Made by a program: the position numbers and the translations under genes
In this document: one piece after another, positions 24,313 to 33,677 of the stretch
How the letters are laid out: each line of letters begins with the position of its first letter
How positions within the stretch are numbered: the stretch's first letter is position 1
From: Bacteroidota bacterium
GTDB lineage: Bacteria; Bacteroidota; Ignavibacteria; Ignavibacteriales; Ignavibacteriaceae
Length of the DNA: 53,546 nt
Assembly (NCBI GenBank): GCA_021824565.1
Contig: JAKAKL010000115.1
Span: 1-53,546 of the forward strand
Direction of reading: 5' to 3'
The notes under the pieces: generated by a model
The model's input: only the letters and a program-made list of their open reading frames with translations
Databases searched by the model: none
Told to the model about the DNA's origin: nothing

Positions 24313-25092
24313 TTAATAAATTTTTGAAGCTGATTGGCTGTCAAGATACAAAACTGCGTTTTCATGTTTGCGTAAAATTGTCGCCGGGCAATCGTTACTT
24401 ATTTCCCCTTTAATAGTCTTATAGACAGCAGTTTTTTTTGTTAAACCGGGTACAACAGTGAACATATATTTAGCGGAGAAAAGTGCGGGTACAGTTAAGG
24501 TTAAAGCTTTTCTAGGTACGCTTTCAATTGAAGGGAAACAACCGTCGTTTACTTGCTGCTGCCTGGAAATATTATCAAGTGATACAATTTTAACTAATAC
24601 AGGATCATTAAAATCTGCAACCGGCGGATCGTTAAATGCAATATGCCCGTTCTCGCCTATTCCAAGGCAGACAATATCGATTGGCGCTTCCTCAAGAAGA
24701 TCCGCATATCTTTTACATTCCGCGTTCAGATTATCCGGTTTTGAATTGATATAATTAACCTGCTTAAAATTTAATTTCCCAAAAATTCTTTCCTTTAAAA
24801 AATTACCAAACATTTGTTCCGCAGCTTCTTCGAGTCCTATATATTCATCCATGTGAAATGCCGTAACCCTGTTCCATTCTATTCCGTTTATCGATACAAG
24901 TTCCGAGAGTAATTCGTTTTGTGAAGGAGCCGCAGCAAAAATCATTCTAACTTCTGGTTGTGTGGAAAGCAAGGCTTTTAGTTTTTCGCTAACTTCAAAT
25001 GCAGCTTGCCTGCCCATTGAGGTACGGTCAGGATAAATTTCAACTTTTAATTTATCTACATTAAATACTTTAATTACATTTTTTACATTCAT
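24313..25092 (-). CDS. nagB: Glucosamine-6-phosphate deaminase
   Basis: NagB converts glucosamine-6-phosphate to fructose-6-phosphate and ammonia, the last step of amino-sugar catabolism before glycolysis. The 259-residue length is normal. FHMDEYIGL (79-87) carries the catalytic Asp, and LGIGENGHIAFNDPP (143-157) is the family signature with the substrate-ring-opening His. FTVVPGLTKKTAV near the end is also typical. It is the last gene of the minus-strand nag operon, 74 nt after the GH18-like gene. All expected residues are present. Confidence 0.96.
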   Translation of the reverse strand: MNVKNVIKVFNVDKLKVEIYPDRTSMGRQAAFEVSEKLKALLSTQPEVRMIFAAAPSQNELLSELVSINGIEWNRVTAFHMDEYIGLEEAAEQMFGNFLKERIFGKLNFKQVNYINSKPDNLNAECKRYADLLEEAPIDIVCLGIGENGHIAFNDPPVADFNDPVLVKIVSLDNISRQQQVNDGCFPSIESVPRKALTLTVPALFSAKYMFTVVPGLTKKTAVYKTIKGEISNDCPATILRKHENAVLYLDSQSASKIY

Positions 25093-25166
25093 AATTGTTT
25101 AAGTTATAAAGTTTAATAAAATCCTTTCCCCGACTTTGTAGTGAGAAAGTTATTGAAACGAGTTTT

Positions 25167-26726
25167 TCACTTCAACAATATCATTTTCCGGCTCATGCTG
25201 TTTAAGCCGGAACTCAAAGTATAAATATATATTCCCGAAGGTAAACTGCCGGCATTAAAATTTATCTGATATATACCCGGATTTAAATTACTGTTTATAA
25301 CTGTTTTTACTTCCTGTCCGAGTGTATCATATATTTTTAAAGTAGTCTTCGCTTTCTTTTCAATTGTAAAAGATAGCCTTGTAGTAGGATTAAACGGATT
25401 AGGATAATTTTGATGTAATGTGAAAGCCGCCGTTGTATTTCCTTTCCATTGCTCTACTGGTGTTGTATTAACTGCTATCGTATCTTTTATATCCGAATAA
25501 TTTCCTACGGAATCAACGGCATGCAACAATATTAAATATCTTGAATCGTTGGAGAACGCAGAGTCGGGATAAAAAGATACATAATTTGTAGAATCAATTT
25601 TCCAGGCTCCCGTTACAGGTGAATTGCCGTTAGACAGGTTGCTGACCGTTGAATTCTGGATAGTCTTACTTTCGTCAACTCCGGTACCGCAAATATCAAC
25701 AATATGAAATTGAAAAAAACTGCTGCCGTTTCCTGGTACAAATTTGCTGTTGATTAATTCAGGCGGCGTAATATCTTTATTACTTGTTCCCCATTTGGGA
25801 AAATTTTTATAATAATCATAATGATGAATTGCAATACCCGCATATCCTATTTGATCTTTAAAGTATCGATCAACCTTGTAGAGGTCGTCTTCCATATTTC
25901 CCCAGCCCTCTTCATAAAATGTTGAAGTGGGCGGATCAACGCTTTGAGTCTCAACTCCAATAACAGCTCTTTTACCTATCTGGCTGGCATACAAAACTTC
26001 AAAGCCGGCGTCTTTAATAATTCGATCCGAAGTATCGACATAATCCATTATGGCAACATAATCCACCAGATTCATCAATTGCTCGCAGTAATAGATTCCG
26101 GATCTATTGTTGAGCCAGCCGGTAGTGCTGTCGTACCAGCGGGGAATAGCCACTCCGAAATATGTGCCGTCGTTCAATGAATCTATTTTTGTTTGACAGT
26201 AAGTCAACAGTTCTATAAATCCATTCCAGATAGTTTCCCTAGTCGCCGGATCCGACCAACCGGAATTAAGGTAAGGCTCAACATCATATTGAATACCGTC
26301 AAATCTCTCGGTTGAGTCTTTTGCTTCAAAATTAAAAGCTATTACATAATCCATATATTTTTCACCCGAGCTAATATTGGTAGTTGCCCAGGTTTTATCG
26401 CCGTCAAGGTATTCAATTTTTAGTCCCCGGGAATGAGCATCCTTTAAAAATGAATGAAGCTTTGCCCTTTGTGCAGAATCGCCGACAACATATCCGTGGG
26501 CAGACATGAAAAGCAGAGTAATCGGTCTGGGGTAATCCTTTATCGCATTAGGATCATTTATGCCGGGAGGATTTGCGCAAAAGTTATAAAAAGCAGTCCT
26601 CGTTGACGAGTATTCTATTATACTCGAAGTACTGCCCCAAACCCACATTGCTCGTACATTGGTCTGAGCTTTAATAACGTTTACACCAAACACTAAGATA
26701 ATTATTAATAAACTAAATTTTTTCAA
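25167..26726 (-). CDS. Secreted GH18-like glycosidase with type IX sorting domain
   Basis: This protein has 519 residues. A signal peptide (about 1-20: MKKFSLLIIILVFGVNVIKA) leads into a TIM-barrel-like domain (about 22-325). FDGIQYDVEPY (142-152) fits the GH18 pattern DxxDxDxE with D143, D148 and E150, but the middle Asp is Gln146. VDYVAIMDYVD and YAGIAIHHYDYY match later barrel strands. A linker and a C-terminal type IX sorting domain follow (NYPNPFNPTT to SRKMILLK). The GH18 assignment is inferred from motifs; the E150 acid is retained, so activity on chitin or N-glycans is possible. It sits between nagA and nagB, 29 nt from nagA. Confidence 0.72.
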   Translation of the reverse strand: MKKFSLLIIILVFGVNVIKAQTNVRAMWVWGSTSSIIEYSSTRTAFYNFCANPPGINDPNAIKDYPRPITLLFMSAHGYVVGDSAQRAKLHSFLKDAHSRGLKIEYLDGDKTWATTNISSGEKYMDYVIAFNFEAKDSTERFDGIQYDVEPYLNSGWSDPATRETIWNGFIELLTYCQTKIDSLNDGTYFGVAIPRWYDSTTGWLNNRSGIYYCEQLMNLVDYVAIMDYVDTSDRIIKDAGFEVLYASQIGKRAVIGVETQSVDPPTSTFYEEGWGNMEDDLYKVDRYFKDQIGYAGIAIHHYDYYKNFPKWGTSNKDITPPELINSKFVPGNGSSFFQFHIVDICGTGVDESKTIQNSTVSNLSNGNSPVTGAWKIDSTNYVSFYPDSAFSNDSRYLILLHAVDSVGNYSDIKDTIAVNTTPVEQWKGNTTAAFTLHQNYPNPFNPTTRLSFTIEKKAKTTLKIYDTLGQEVKTVINSNLNPGIYQINFNAGSLPSGIYIYTLSSGLNSMSRKMILLK

Positions 26727-26755
26727 TATTATGTCTCCCGAATTTTCAATTATAC

Positions 26756-28096
26756 TTATAGGTGATATCCCTTTACAAAAACTTTATCAATGTTCAACTT
26801 ATATCCGTTATCTGTTCTATCTATATCTGCGATTATAATATCCGCACTCTTCCCTTCGTCAATGCTGCCGGTAAAACTTCCCTGTCCAAATTTTCCCTTT
26901 GATGTTTTCGGTTCATATATTCCCAAAATTTTAGCAGGATTTTTACTGCACAAATGTGAAGTTTTAATGAGCGCATCTTCAAATTCCAGTGGACTATGCA
27001 TCTCATGCCATACTCCTTCAATAGGCATTGTAAGCCAGGTTAATACATTTGAAAAGGCCGAGTCCATAGTAAGCATACTTCCGAACAGTGCATATTCTCT
27101 ATCCGCAATCAGCAGATACTCTCTGTTAGAACTTACAATACCGTCAACGCCGAGTACATGGAATTCTTTTAAATCCTTAAACGCAGCAGCGAACATACTA
27201 TCCGTAATTGCAATAACTTTATCGAAGCCTTTTCGCTTTATAGTATCCATCACGTAAGATTTATCTACATGGTAGCCGTCAACAATTATTTCAACTGACA
27301 TCCCAGAAGCCCGGAGGACATTTTCAACGGCGCCGCCGCCGTCAAGTGATTTGCTTGATGAACCTGTTGGGCCATTTAAAAAATGAACAGCCAGGCTTAA
27401 TCCGCTTTTAATAGCTTTATCATATTGAAAGCCGATTGCACCGGTGTGGCCTGCAGCGCATACAATTTCTTTTTGCGACAAATATTTAATTAACTCAAAA
27501 GCCGAATCCCCCCATTCGGGTACAACATTAACAACTTTAATAAGTCCGCCCGCATTCTTTTGAAGCTCGTTAAAAAGCTCAATCGAAGGTTCGTTAAAAT
27601 ACTCCGGATTATGTGCGCCCCGGTAGTCTATTAGTTTCATAAATGTTCCCTCTACAAACAAACCTCCGAGAACTTCTTTCCATGGCGACTGAATGTAATC
27701 GTGTTTGTATTTATCTACATAATTAAAAACTTTTTTCAACTGTTCAATCGGAGAAGCAAGACTTGTAAGTACTGCCCTTGTAACGCCGGTTTTTGCATAT
27801 TCCTTTAATGCATTGTCTAAGCCTCGCAAATAAGTTTCTTCATCGGAAAGAAAGTCTCCGGCATCAAGATTATAAACACCGTTTGTTAAATCGAAGCCGG
27901 CAATTCCATTAGTATGAACATCAATAAAGCCGGGTAGTACATACTTTCCGCCTGCGTCAATCACCCGGATATTTTTTCCGCCCGCTGTACTTTTACCTAC
28001 ACTAGAAATCAATCCGTTTTCTATTTCAATATCAACCATTTTTAATTCATCGGCAAAAAGAACGGTTCCGTTAGTTATTATTATTTTATCTTCCAT
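26756..28096 (-). CDS. nagA: N-acetylglucosamine-6-phosphate deacetylase
   Basis: NagA removes the acetyl group from GlcNAc-6-phosphate, supplying NagB. The amidohydrolase barrel shows PGFIDVHTNGIAGFD (metal-site strand), GLFVEGTFMKL with the conserved Glu, GAHNPEYF, CAAGHTGAI, and ITDSMFAA with the catalytic Asp. At 446 residues it is longer than the usual roughly 380, with extra segments near LSDEETYLRGLD and the C-terminal third. The usual HLEGP reads FVEGT here, and the usual HxH start reads HTN, so it belongs to a divergent single-metal-type branch. It lies 23 nt after the symporter gene. Confidence 0.9.
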   Translation of the reverse strand: MEDKIIITNGTVLFADELKMVDIEIENGLISSVGKSTAGGKNIRVIDAGGKYVLPGFIDVHTNGIAGFDLTNGVYNLDAGDFLSDEETYLRGLDNALKEYAKTGVTRAVLTSLASPIEQLKKVFNYVDKYKHDYIQSPWKEVLGGLFVEGTFMKLIDYRGAHNPEYFNEPSIELFNELQKNAGGLIKVVNVVPEWGDSAFELIKYLSQKEIVCAAGHTGAIGFQYDKAIKSGLSLAVHFLNGPTGSSSKSLDGGGAVENVLRASGMSVEIIVDGYHVDKSYVMDTIKRKGFDKVIAITDSMFAAAFKDLKEFHVLGVDGIVSSNREYLLIADREYALFGSMLTMDSAFSNVLTWLTMPIEGVWHEMHSPLEFEDALIKTSHLCSKNPAKILGIYEPKTSKGKFGQGSFTGSIDEGKSADIIIADIDRTDNGYKLNIDKVFVKGYHL

Positions 28097-28119
28097 AAAT
28101 TTTCACTTTTTTAACAGCT

Positions 28120-29586
28120 CTATTTTATCTGCTCGAATAATTCATCAACACGAGTTTTTTCATCCGGTGTCTGCTTGCTTACAAAGCCTTCAAGGAAGAA
28201 AACACCGAATGAGACTAAAAGTTCTAAACCGGTATAAAGAGCAAAGGGAGTTTCCGTACCGGTTATAAGTGCATATCCGTATTTTACAATAACAAATGTA
28301 GCAAATCCCAAAGCCCATGAAAATATAGCACCCCTCCAGGTCGCTTTCTTATATACCATACCGAATAAAAGCGGAACAGACACCGGTCCTAAAATTGCCG
28401 CATACCATTCTACCATAGCATTAAATGCCCCGTGCAGATGGATAGTAATTAGTGCCGAGCCGATAGTTAGAACACCGAGCACAATTGTGGATATCATTCC
28501 TACTTTAAGTAGAAGCTTGTCTTCGGCATTCTTCTTAATTGTTCTTTGAAAAATATCCTTTGTAAAAACGCTTGCAAGTGAATTTAGATCTGCGCTAATC
28601 ATCGACATTGTTGCGGCAAAGATTGCTGATATAAAAAGCCCGATCATCCCGGGAGAGAACGCGCTGAATAGTTTTTCCGCAACAAGTACATATGCTTGTT
28701 CCGGATGGACAACTTTTCCAACAATCAATCTGGCAGACCACATTGGGATATAAATTGCAAGCGGATAAATCAAATACAAGGATGCGGAAAGATAAGCAGC
28801 CTTTCTTGCGTCTTCTGGCTTTCCAATAGAATAAAAGCGCTGGGCCAAACCCCATGTTCCTCCGTTGTAGCTTAAAATTATTACTACGGTATATACAATT
28901 AAAAACCACGGTGAAATCGCTTTGCTGAAAATTGCAGTATGTCCGGGAGGCATTTGAGACCACATCGATGACCAGCCTCCAACAAAATGCAATACCAGAA
29001 AAACCAGGATGAACGACATAGAAAACTGAACAATGAACTGCGCGAAATCTGTAAGCATTGTTGCCCAAAGCCCGCCAAATAAAATATAGAACACCGTAAC
29101 AACGCCGCAGCCGATAATTACATATTCAAGTGGCAGACCGGAAATAACTGCTACAATTATGGAAAGAGAATATAGCTTAACCCCTTCATCAATAAACTTA
29201 ATTCCTATTCCACTCCAGGCAAATAACTGCCGGGTCGCAGGATTGAACCTTCTCTCCAGATATTCAACCGGAGTAATGATTTTAAGCTTTACCCATTTTT
29301 GAGCCCAAACGTTCGCACCTATTATCATAGCAATAAAAATAGGAACGGCAAAAAAAGTCCATACGCTGAATCCGTACAGGTAAGCAATAGTAGCATGCCC
29401 GACAAAAGCAAAAGCACTGTAGCCCGACATATGATGAGATATTGCTGCCATCCACCAGGGTACTTTTCTGCCGCCGGCAAAGTAGTCTTCCATATTCTTT
29501 ACTTTGCTCTTTGCATACAGTCCGAGAAAAACCATTAAGATCGTATATACAAGGATAACTATATAATCGGCGGTAGTTAATATCAT
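28120..29586 (-). CDS. Sodium:solute symporter, probable amino-sugar importer
   Basis: This SSS-family inner-membrane symporter has 488 residues and about 13 transmembrane segments. The family pattern includes MEDYFAGGRKVPWWMAAIS (about 32-50), GGLWATMLTDFAQF (about 171-184) and MSMISADLNSLASVFTKDIF (about 325-344), which contains Na-site Ser/Asp residues. It is encoded between the hexosaminidase and nagA, so GlcNAc or short chitin products are the likely substrate. This is inferred from context; family members also carry sugars, sialic acid and other solutes. No odd features seen. Confidence 0.88.
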   Translation of the reverse strand: MILTTADYIVILVYTILMVFLGLYAKSKVKNMEDYFAGGRKVPWWMAAISHHMSGYSAFAFVGHATIAYLYGFSVWTFFAVPIFIAMIIGANVWAQKWVKLKIITPVEYLERRFNPATRQLFAWSGIGIKFIDEGVKLYSLSIIVAVISGLPLEYVIIGCGVVTVFYILFGGLWATMLTDFAQFIVQFSMSFILVFLVLHFVGGWSSMWSQMPPGHTAIFSKAISPWFLIVYTVVIILSYNGGTWGLAQRFYSIGKPEDARKAAYLSASLYLIYPLAIYIPMWSARLIVGKVVHPEQAYVLVAEKLFSAFSPGMIGLFISAIFAATMSMISADLNSLASVFTKDIFQRTIKKNAEDKLLLKVGMISTIVLGVLTIGSALITIHLHGAFNAMVEWYAAILGPVSVPLLFGMVYKKATWRGAIFSWALGFATFVIVKYGYALITGTETPFALYTGLELLVSFGVFFLEGFVSKQTPDEKTRVDELFEQIK

Positions 29587-29628
29587 AAGTATTTTTGCTT
29601 ATTATTATTCCCGGTTTTTATCTGCATG

Positions 29629-31305
29629 TTATTTATCTCCATTTGAAAAGTAATTTATGATTGCGTCATAAATTAGACCGGTATTCTGTACGGCTGAGTT
29701 GGGGGTCATCCAGTATTCTGCCCAATGTTTATAATCTGATCTTAAATTTTTTAACAATGCGATAATCTCATTGGGGTCTAAGCTGAGGGTTCCTTCCTCA
29801 TTATCAACAATATAATTTGCAACAACTGCACCCCAGTACTGAAAATATCCCGCCCTTTCCCAGGCCTGAAGAACTTCCAGGCCTTTCTTTGCCTCGGGAA
29901 TAAATTCATTTAGCTCATCAATACCTTTTAATATTTTTGAAGTTGCTGCTTTAACTAATCCGATATTCTCATTCCACTGCTTGCCGTTGTTATTCTTCTT
30001 CCATTTAGCAATTAAATCCCTAATATATCCGGGCGGGGCAGGACGCGAATCCTTCATGCCTGACCACATTATTCCGGTTGACTGCTGATCAACAAAAGGA
30101 AAAGGATAGCCGATATCTGAAAAAGCTTTAAATACTTCAGTGCTCTTCACACCAAAAAAATATTCGGAGCTCAAGGCAAGAAGTTCGCTATGCGAAAGGC
30201 TGCCGTTCTTCATAGATAACGGAACCAGATAAATCCAATTCGCCTGCGTTTCATAATTCGGGATTCTAACCGCCCAGCTTGTTACACAAGTGCCGAGCAG
30301 GTTATCTTCGACTGCCTTTTTTGCAGCACCGATTATATTTGATGAATGAAGATTCTGCCTTCCAGCAAATACGGCGTCGCCGTGAGACCTAGATGAACTG
30401 CAGAGTACAACATCGTATCCGAGTCTTTTTAAAACATCTACTGTATAGAAAGGCTTAAGGTTACCATTCTTATCTATTATCCCGGGATAATTTTTAATAT
30501 CCTCTGGGCTTAATTCTTCTTTGCTCAATCTTTTTACCTTGTCCCACACCATAACCTTATTAGGAACAGTATCGCCGTCCCAGTAATTCCAATCCCATAT
30601 TACAAATCTTTTAGGAATTGCAGAAATATCGTTTGGGTAACGCATAATCATATCATTCCATATACAGGGGCGGATACCTTTGTCAAGCAGAGGCTTAGCA
30701 ATATCCTCCATGTATTCAGCATAAAGTTTCCCTTTGCCTATTTCTTTTGCTCTGGTGGCGCATTCAGGACTGGTAGCAAAAACATAAGCTTCGTCTCCCC
30801 CTAGATGAAAATATTTTATGTCTCCGAAAAGTTCGAGATATTCTTTAATCCAGCTTTTAATGAATTTTCTGACTTCGGGCTTGCATGTTGCATAGCAGTC
30901 ATACCTATCGGAATCTTCTCTGAAAGAAAAATATTTTTTATGACGCAGAACGTATTCGGCATGACCAACAGTCTGTAGTAGCGGTATGGGCTCAAGACCC
31001 AAAGACCTTGAGTATTTTAAAATATCCTTAAAGGTGTCCTTCGAGAAAGCATCCTTATCTGTACATTCAGAGCATGTCTCCCATTTTATCTTACCTTCAA
31101 CTTCCCAGAGAATAGCATTGTAACCCATATCCGCAGCCTTCTTAAGCCACTTTTTCAGATAGCTTTCTTTCAAAGCGACGGAATTAAGATCGATATGTAA
31201 AACAATTAATTGCTTGACAGACTTTTTTTCATTTTGTGCAAATGAGAAATTCATTAATGTTGCCGCCAGGCAAGTAACAAGTGTAACTATTAATATTTTA
31301 TTCAA
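29629..31305 (-). CDS. GH20-like beta-N-acetylhexosaminidase, exported
   Basis: This protein of 558 residues has a signal peptide (about 1-23, ending SFAQ). The barrel contains YFHLGGDEAYVFA (165-177), the GH20 signature with the catalytic Asp171-Glu172 pair that uses the substrate acetamido group. LWEVEGKIKWE, QTVGHAEYVLR and WDWNYWDGD are further active-site strands. It probably releases terminal GlcNAc in the periplasm. It lacks a type IX sorting domain, so periplasmic location is more likely than surface display. Its ATG overlaps the ROK regulator stop by 4 nt, and the symporter follows 42 nt later. Confidence 0.88.
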   Translation of the reverse strand: MNKILIVTLVTCLAATLMNFSFAQNEKKSVKQLIVLHIDLNSVALKESYLKKWLKKAADMGYNAILWEVEGKIKWETCSECTDKDAFSKDTFKDILKYSRSLGLEPIPLLQTVGHAEYVLRHKKYFSFREDSDRYDCYATCKPEVRKFIKSWIKEYLELFGDIKYFHLGGDEAYVFATSPECATRAKEIGKGKLYAEYMEDIAKPLLDKGIRPCIWNDMIMRYPNDISAIPKRFVIWDWNYWDGDTVPNKVMVWDKVKRLSKEELSPEDIKNYPGIIDKNGNLKPFYTVDVLKRLGYDVVLCSSSRSHGDAVFAGRQNLHSSNIIGAAKKAVEDNLLGTCVTSWAVRIPNYETQANWIYLVPLSMKNGSLSHSELLALSSEYFFGVKSTEVFKAFSDIGYPFPFVDQQSTGIMWSGMKDSRPAPPGYIRDLIAKWKKNNNGKQWNENIGLVKAATSKILKGIDELNEFIPEAKKGLEVLQAWERAGYFQYWGAVVANYIVDNEEGTLSLDPNEIIALLKNLRSDYKHWAEYWMTPNSAVQNTGLIYDAIINYFSNGDK

Positions 31306-32543
31306 TTAAAATCCCCCGAAGCGTTAGAAAAAAATTTCTCCATTAAAGGAATTGTTGCGCCGGTTACTACGGCATTATCGCCAAGCTTCGAAAATAAGAT
31401 TTCCGTTGCTTTGCGAGGAATTTCAAGTGCGTGCTTCTGTACAACATTCATTATAGAATCCATAATTATTCTGCAGGTACTATCAACCTTTCCGCCGAGT
31501 ATAATTGTTTCCGGATTGAAAAGATTTATCAAGGTTACTATTCCTTCCCCAAGGTTCTTGCCCATCTCATCAAGTAAATTAAAAGACAGCTTATCACCGT
31601 CATTGGCTGCCAATGTAATCATTTCGAAATTAATTTTTTCCGTATCGCCTTCCGCCATTTCTTTAAGCCCTGAAATAACTCCTTGCTCAATCAAGGTCTT
31701 TGCGCGGTGAATGACTGCTTTAGTGCTTGCCAATGCTTCCACACATCCAACGTTACCGCATTCGCATATCGGACCGTTTTCATCAACCGTTATATGACCA
31801 AACTCTCCGGCCGAACCGGTAGCTCCTGCATATAAAGAGCCGTTAAGGATTATACCCATTCCAAGCCCAGAGCCGATATTCAAATAAAGAACATTTCTCT
31901 TTCCTTTGCCGTTCCCGAAATTTAATTCAGCCAATGCAGCGGCGTTTGCAACGTTCTCTACATAAGTCTCAATACTAAACTCTTTTTCAATTAAATTCTT
32001 TATTGACAGATCACCCCAATCGACAAGATACGGAAACGGCCGAGTAGTACCTTCTTTCGGATTAACGAGACCCGCAATAGCAACGCCTACTCCCAGCAAT
32101 TTTTGTTTTGATATTGCCAATCCGTTTATTGCATTGTGAATACTACCCAATAAAGAATCGACGACAAAATCTTTACCCGAAGATTTATCGAATGATAAAG
32201 AATTGTTGTATAGGATTTCTCCTTTTAGATTTCCAACGATTGTGTGAATCCGGCTATGAGATAACTCCACTCCTACAATTAATTTATAATTTGGATTTAT
32301 CTGATATAAGACCGAAGGTCTGCCGCCGCCTGACTCTTCCTTTCCCGATTCGACAGTCAGATTCTTTTCATTTAATGTTAAAATTATCGAATTAATTTTT
32401 GCAAAGCTTAAACCCGTTATATTTTCAATTTCCCTTTTAGTAACGGGTTCATGCTGTTTAATAGTATTTATAACCAAAGATATATTGCGGGCTCGAAACA
32501 AAGACTGTCCGCCGCTGTTATTCTCTTTAATTGAATTGATCAT
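31302..32543 (-). CDS. ROK-family transcriptional regulator, NagC-like
   Basis: This regulator has 413 residues. The N-terminal winged helix (about 20-75: VTKREIENITGLSFAKINSI) precedes a ROK sugar-binding domain. The ROK signature LYLNIGSGLGMGIILNGSLY, GSAGEFGHITV and the zinc cluster CECGNVGCVEALAS are intact. It is the first gene of the nag operon and overlaps the GH20 gene by 4 nt, so it probably auto-regulates and represses the operon until GlcNAc-6-phosphate or a related sugar binds. I could not identify its operator in the 102 nt upstream. The symbol nagC is not assigned because orthology is not shown. Confidence 0.9.
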   Translation of the reverse strand: MINSIKENNSGGQSLFRARNISLVINTIKQHEPVTKREIENITGLSFAKINSIILTLNEKNLTVESGKEESGGGRPSVLYQINPNYKLIVGVELSHSRIHTIVGNLKGEILYNNSLSFDKSSGKDFVVDSLLGSIHNAINGLAISKQKLLGVGVAIAGLVNPKEGTTRPFPYLVDWGDLSIKNLIEKEFSIETYVENVANAAALAELNFGNGKGKRNVLYLNIGSGLGMGIILNGSLYAGATGSAGEFGHITVDENGPICECGNVGCVEALASTKAVIHRAKTLIEQGVISGLKEMAEGDTEKINFEMITLAANDGDKLSFNLLDEMGKNLGEGIVTLINLFNPETIILGGKVDSTCRIIMDSIMNVVQKHALEIPRKATEILFSKLGDNAVVTGATIPLMEKFFSNASGDFN

Positions 32544-32645
32544 TCATTAGTCCGTAATAAATATTAGTTAAATTATTTTAATGTAATCGACCGAAAAAGT
32601 AACTTTCAAAATATAAACTATACAAATGTTTAAAAGTTAATAATG

Positions 32646-33677
32646 TTAAAACTTTAGTCCCATTGTAATCTGAAAAGGATTAGAGAACCTTCCTGTAGCA
32701 TCTACAATATAGCTCAAATCCAGTTTTATCTGCATTCCGTTTGAAAGTGAATATCTTAAACCGACACCCGATGTAAAGTTACCTAAATCATAATTCATCC
32801 TGTAACCGGTACGGAGCTGAAAGATTCCTAAATAATCATATTCCAATCCCAAATTTAAACGCTCCGTATAATCTCTCGGATGAATTGCATCGACGGCAAG
32901 CAGCAAACTGCTTCTCGGTGAATTCTCAAATACATCAAGCATGTTCATGGAAATACCCATCTTAAAAGTTAACGGAGTGCCGAAGGCTTCCTGCTGGTAC
33001 TTTATATCCGGCGAAAAATTCTGTATTGACATTGCAAAGGCCAAACTCTTATAGCCCGGATAATAAACAGTACCGAGATCGACCGAGAATGTTTTCATAA
33101 TATTACTTACCGTCTGATTAACACCGGTTGTAGTAACAACAACATTTTGTCCATAATCTTCATATAAAAATCTTACCTGCCCGCCTACAGCAAACTGTTC
33201 GGAAATTCTCCTTGAATATGCCAGCCCGATTGCAATATCCGAAGGAGAAAAAGTTCCTTCATCAATATAGCCAAGCTGTGTAGAGCCCGATACTGTATTT
33301 GCAACGGCAGTCGCATTCAGCTTCCCGTAGTTCATCCAGATAACACTTAAAGCAAATGTACCATAATTCCCAAAGTTCATACCTACAGCAGCGGCATCCA
33401 TTGAAATATCCGCAATCCATGAATTATGTGAAAAATAAAATTCCTTATCGTCAAGATCGGATAGTCCCGCCGGATTCCAGAAAATTGACTCCAGTCCTTT
33501 AACCATAGAAATTCCTGCTTCGCCCCGGCCCACCATTTCGGCGCCGACACCTATTTTCAAGTATTGCATGCCGCTTTGCGCAACCTTTTTTAAATCGCCC
33601 TGGGCATTAAGCTTTGGAACAAAAAGTATAAGGCTTATAAAAACAACCGGGATAAAAATAGAGATATATTTCCTCAT
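32646..33677 (-). CDS. PorV/PorQ-family outer-membrane beta-barrel protein
   Basis: This protein of 343 residues has a signal peptide (about 1-25, ending LNAQ). The barrel begins with YLKIGVGAEMVGRGEAG and SIFWNPAGLSDL, the hallmark of the PorV/PorQ (UPF0164-like) family. PorV is the outer-membrane partner that hands cargo of the type IX system to its attachment complex; PorQ-like paralogs are common in this phylum. The ATG overlaps the stop of the upstream secreted-protein gene by 4 nt, and the TonB receptor precedes that. I infer a dedicated surface-assembly unit rather than the housekeeping PorV. The protein ends in alternating strands closing with MGLKF, a normal barrel terminus. Confidence 0.85.
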   Translation of the reverse strand: MRKYISIFIPVVFISLILFVPKLNAQGDLKKVAQSGMQYLKIGVGAEMVGRGEAGISMVKGLESIFWNPAGLSDLDDKEFYFSHNSWIADISMDAAAVGMNFGNYGTFALSVIWMNYGKLNATAVANTVSGSTQLGYIDEGTFSPSDIAIGLAYSRRISEQFAVGGQVRFLYEDYGQNVVVTTTGVNQTVSNIMKTFSVDLGTVYYPGYKSLAFAMSIQNFSPDIKYQQEAFGTPLTFKMGISMNMLDVFENSPRSSLLLAVDAIHPRDYTERLNLGLEYDYLGIFQLRTGYRMNYDLGNFTSGVGLRYSLSNGMQIKLDLSYIVDATGRFSNPFQITMGLKF

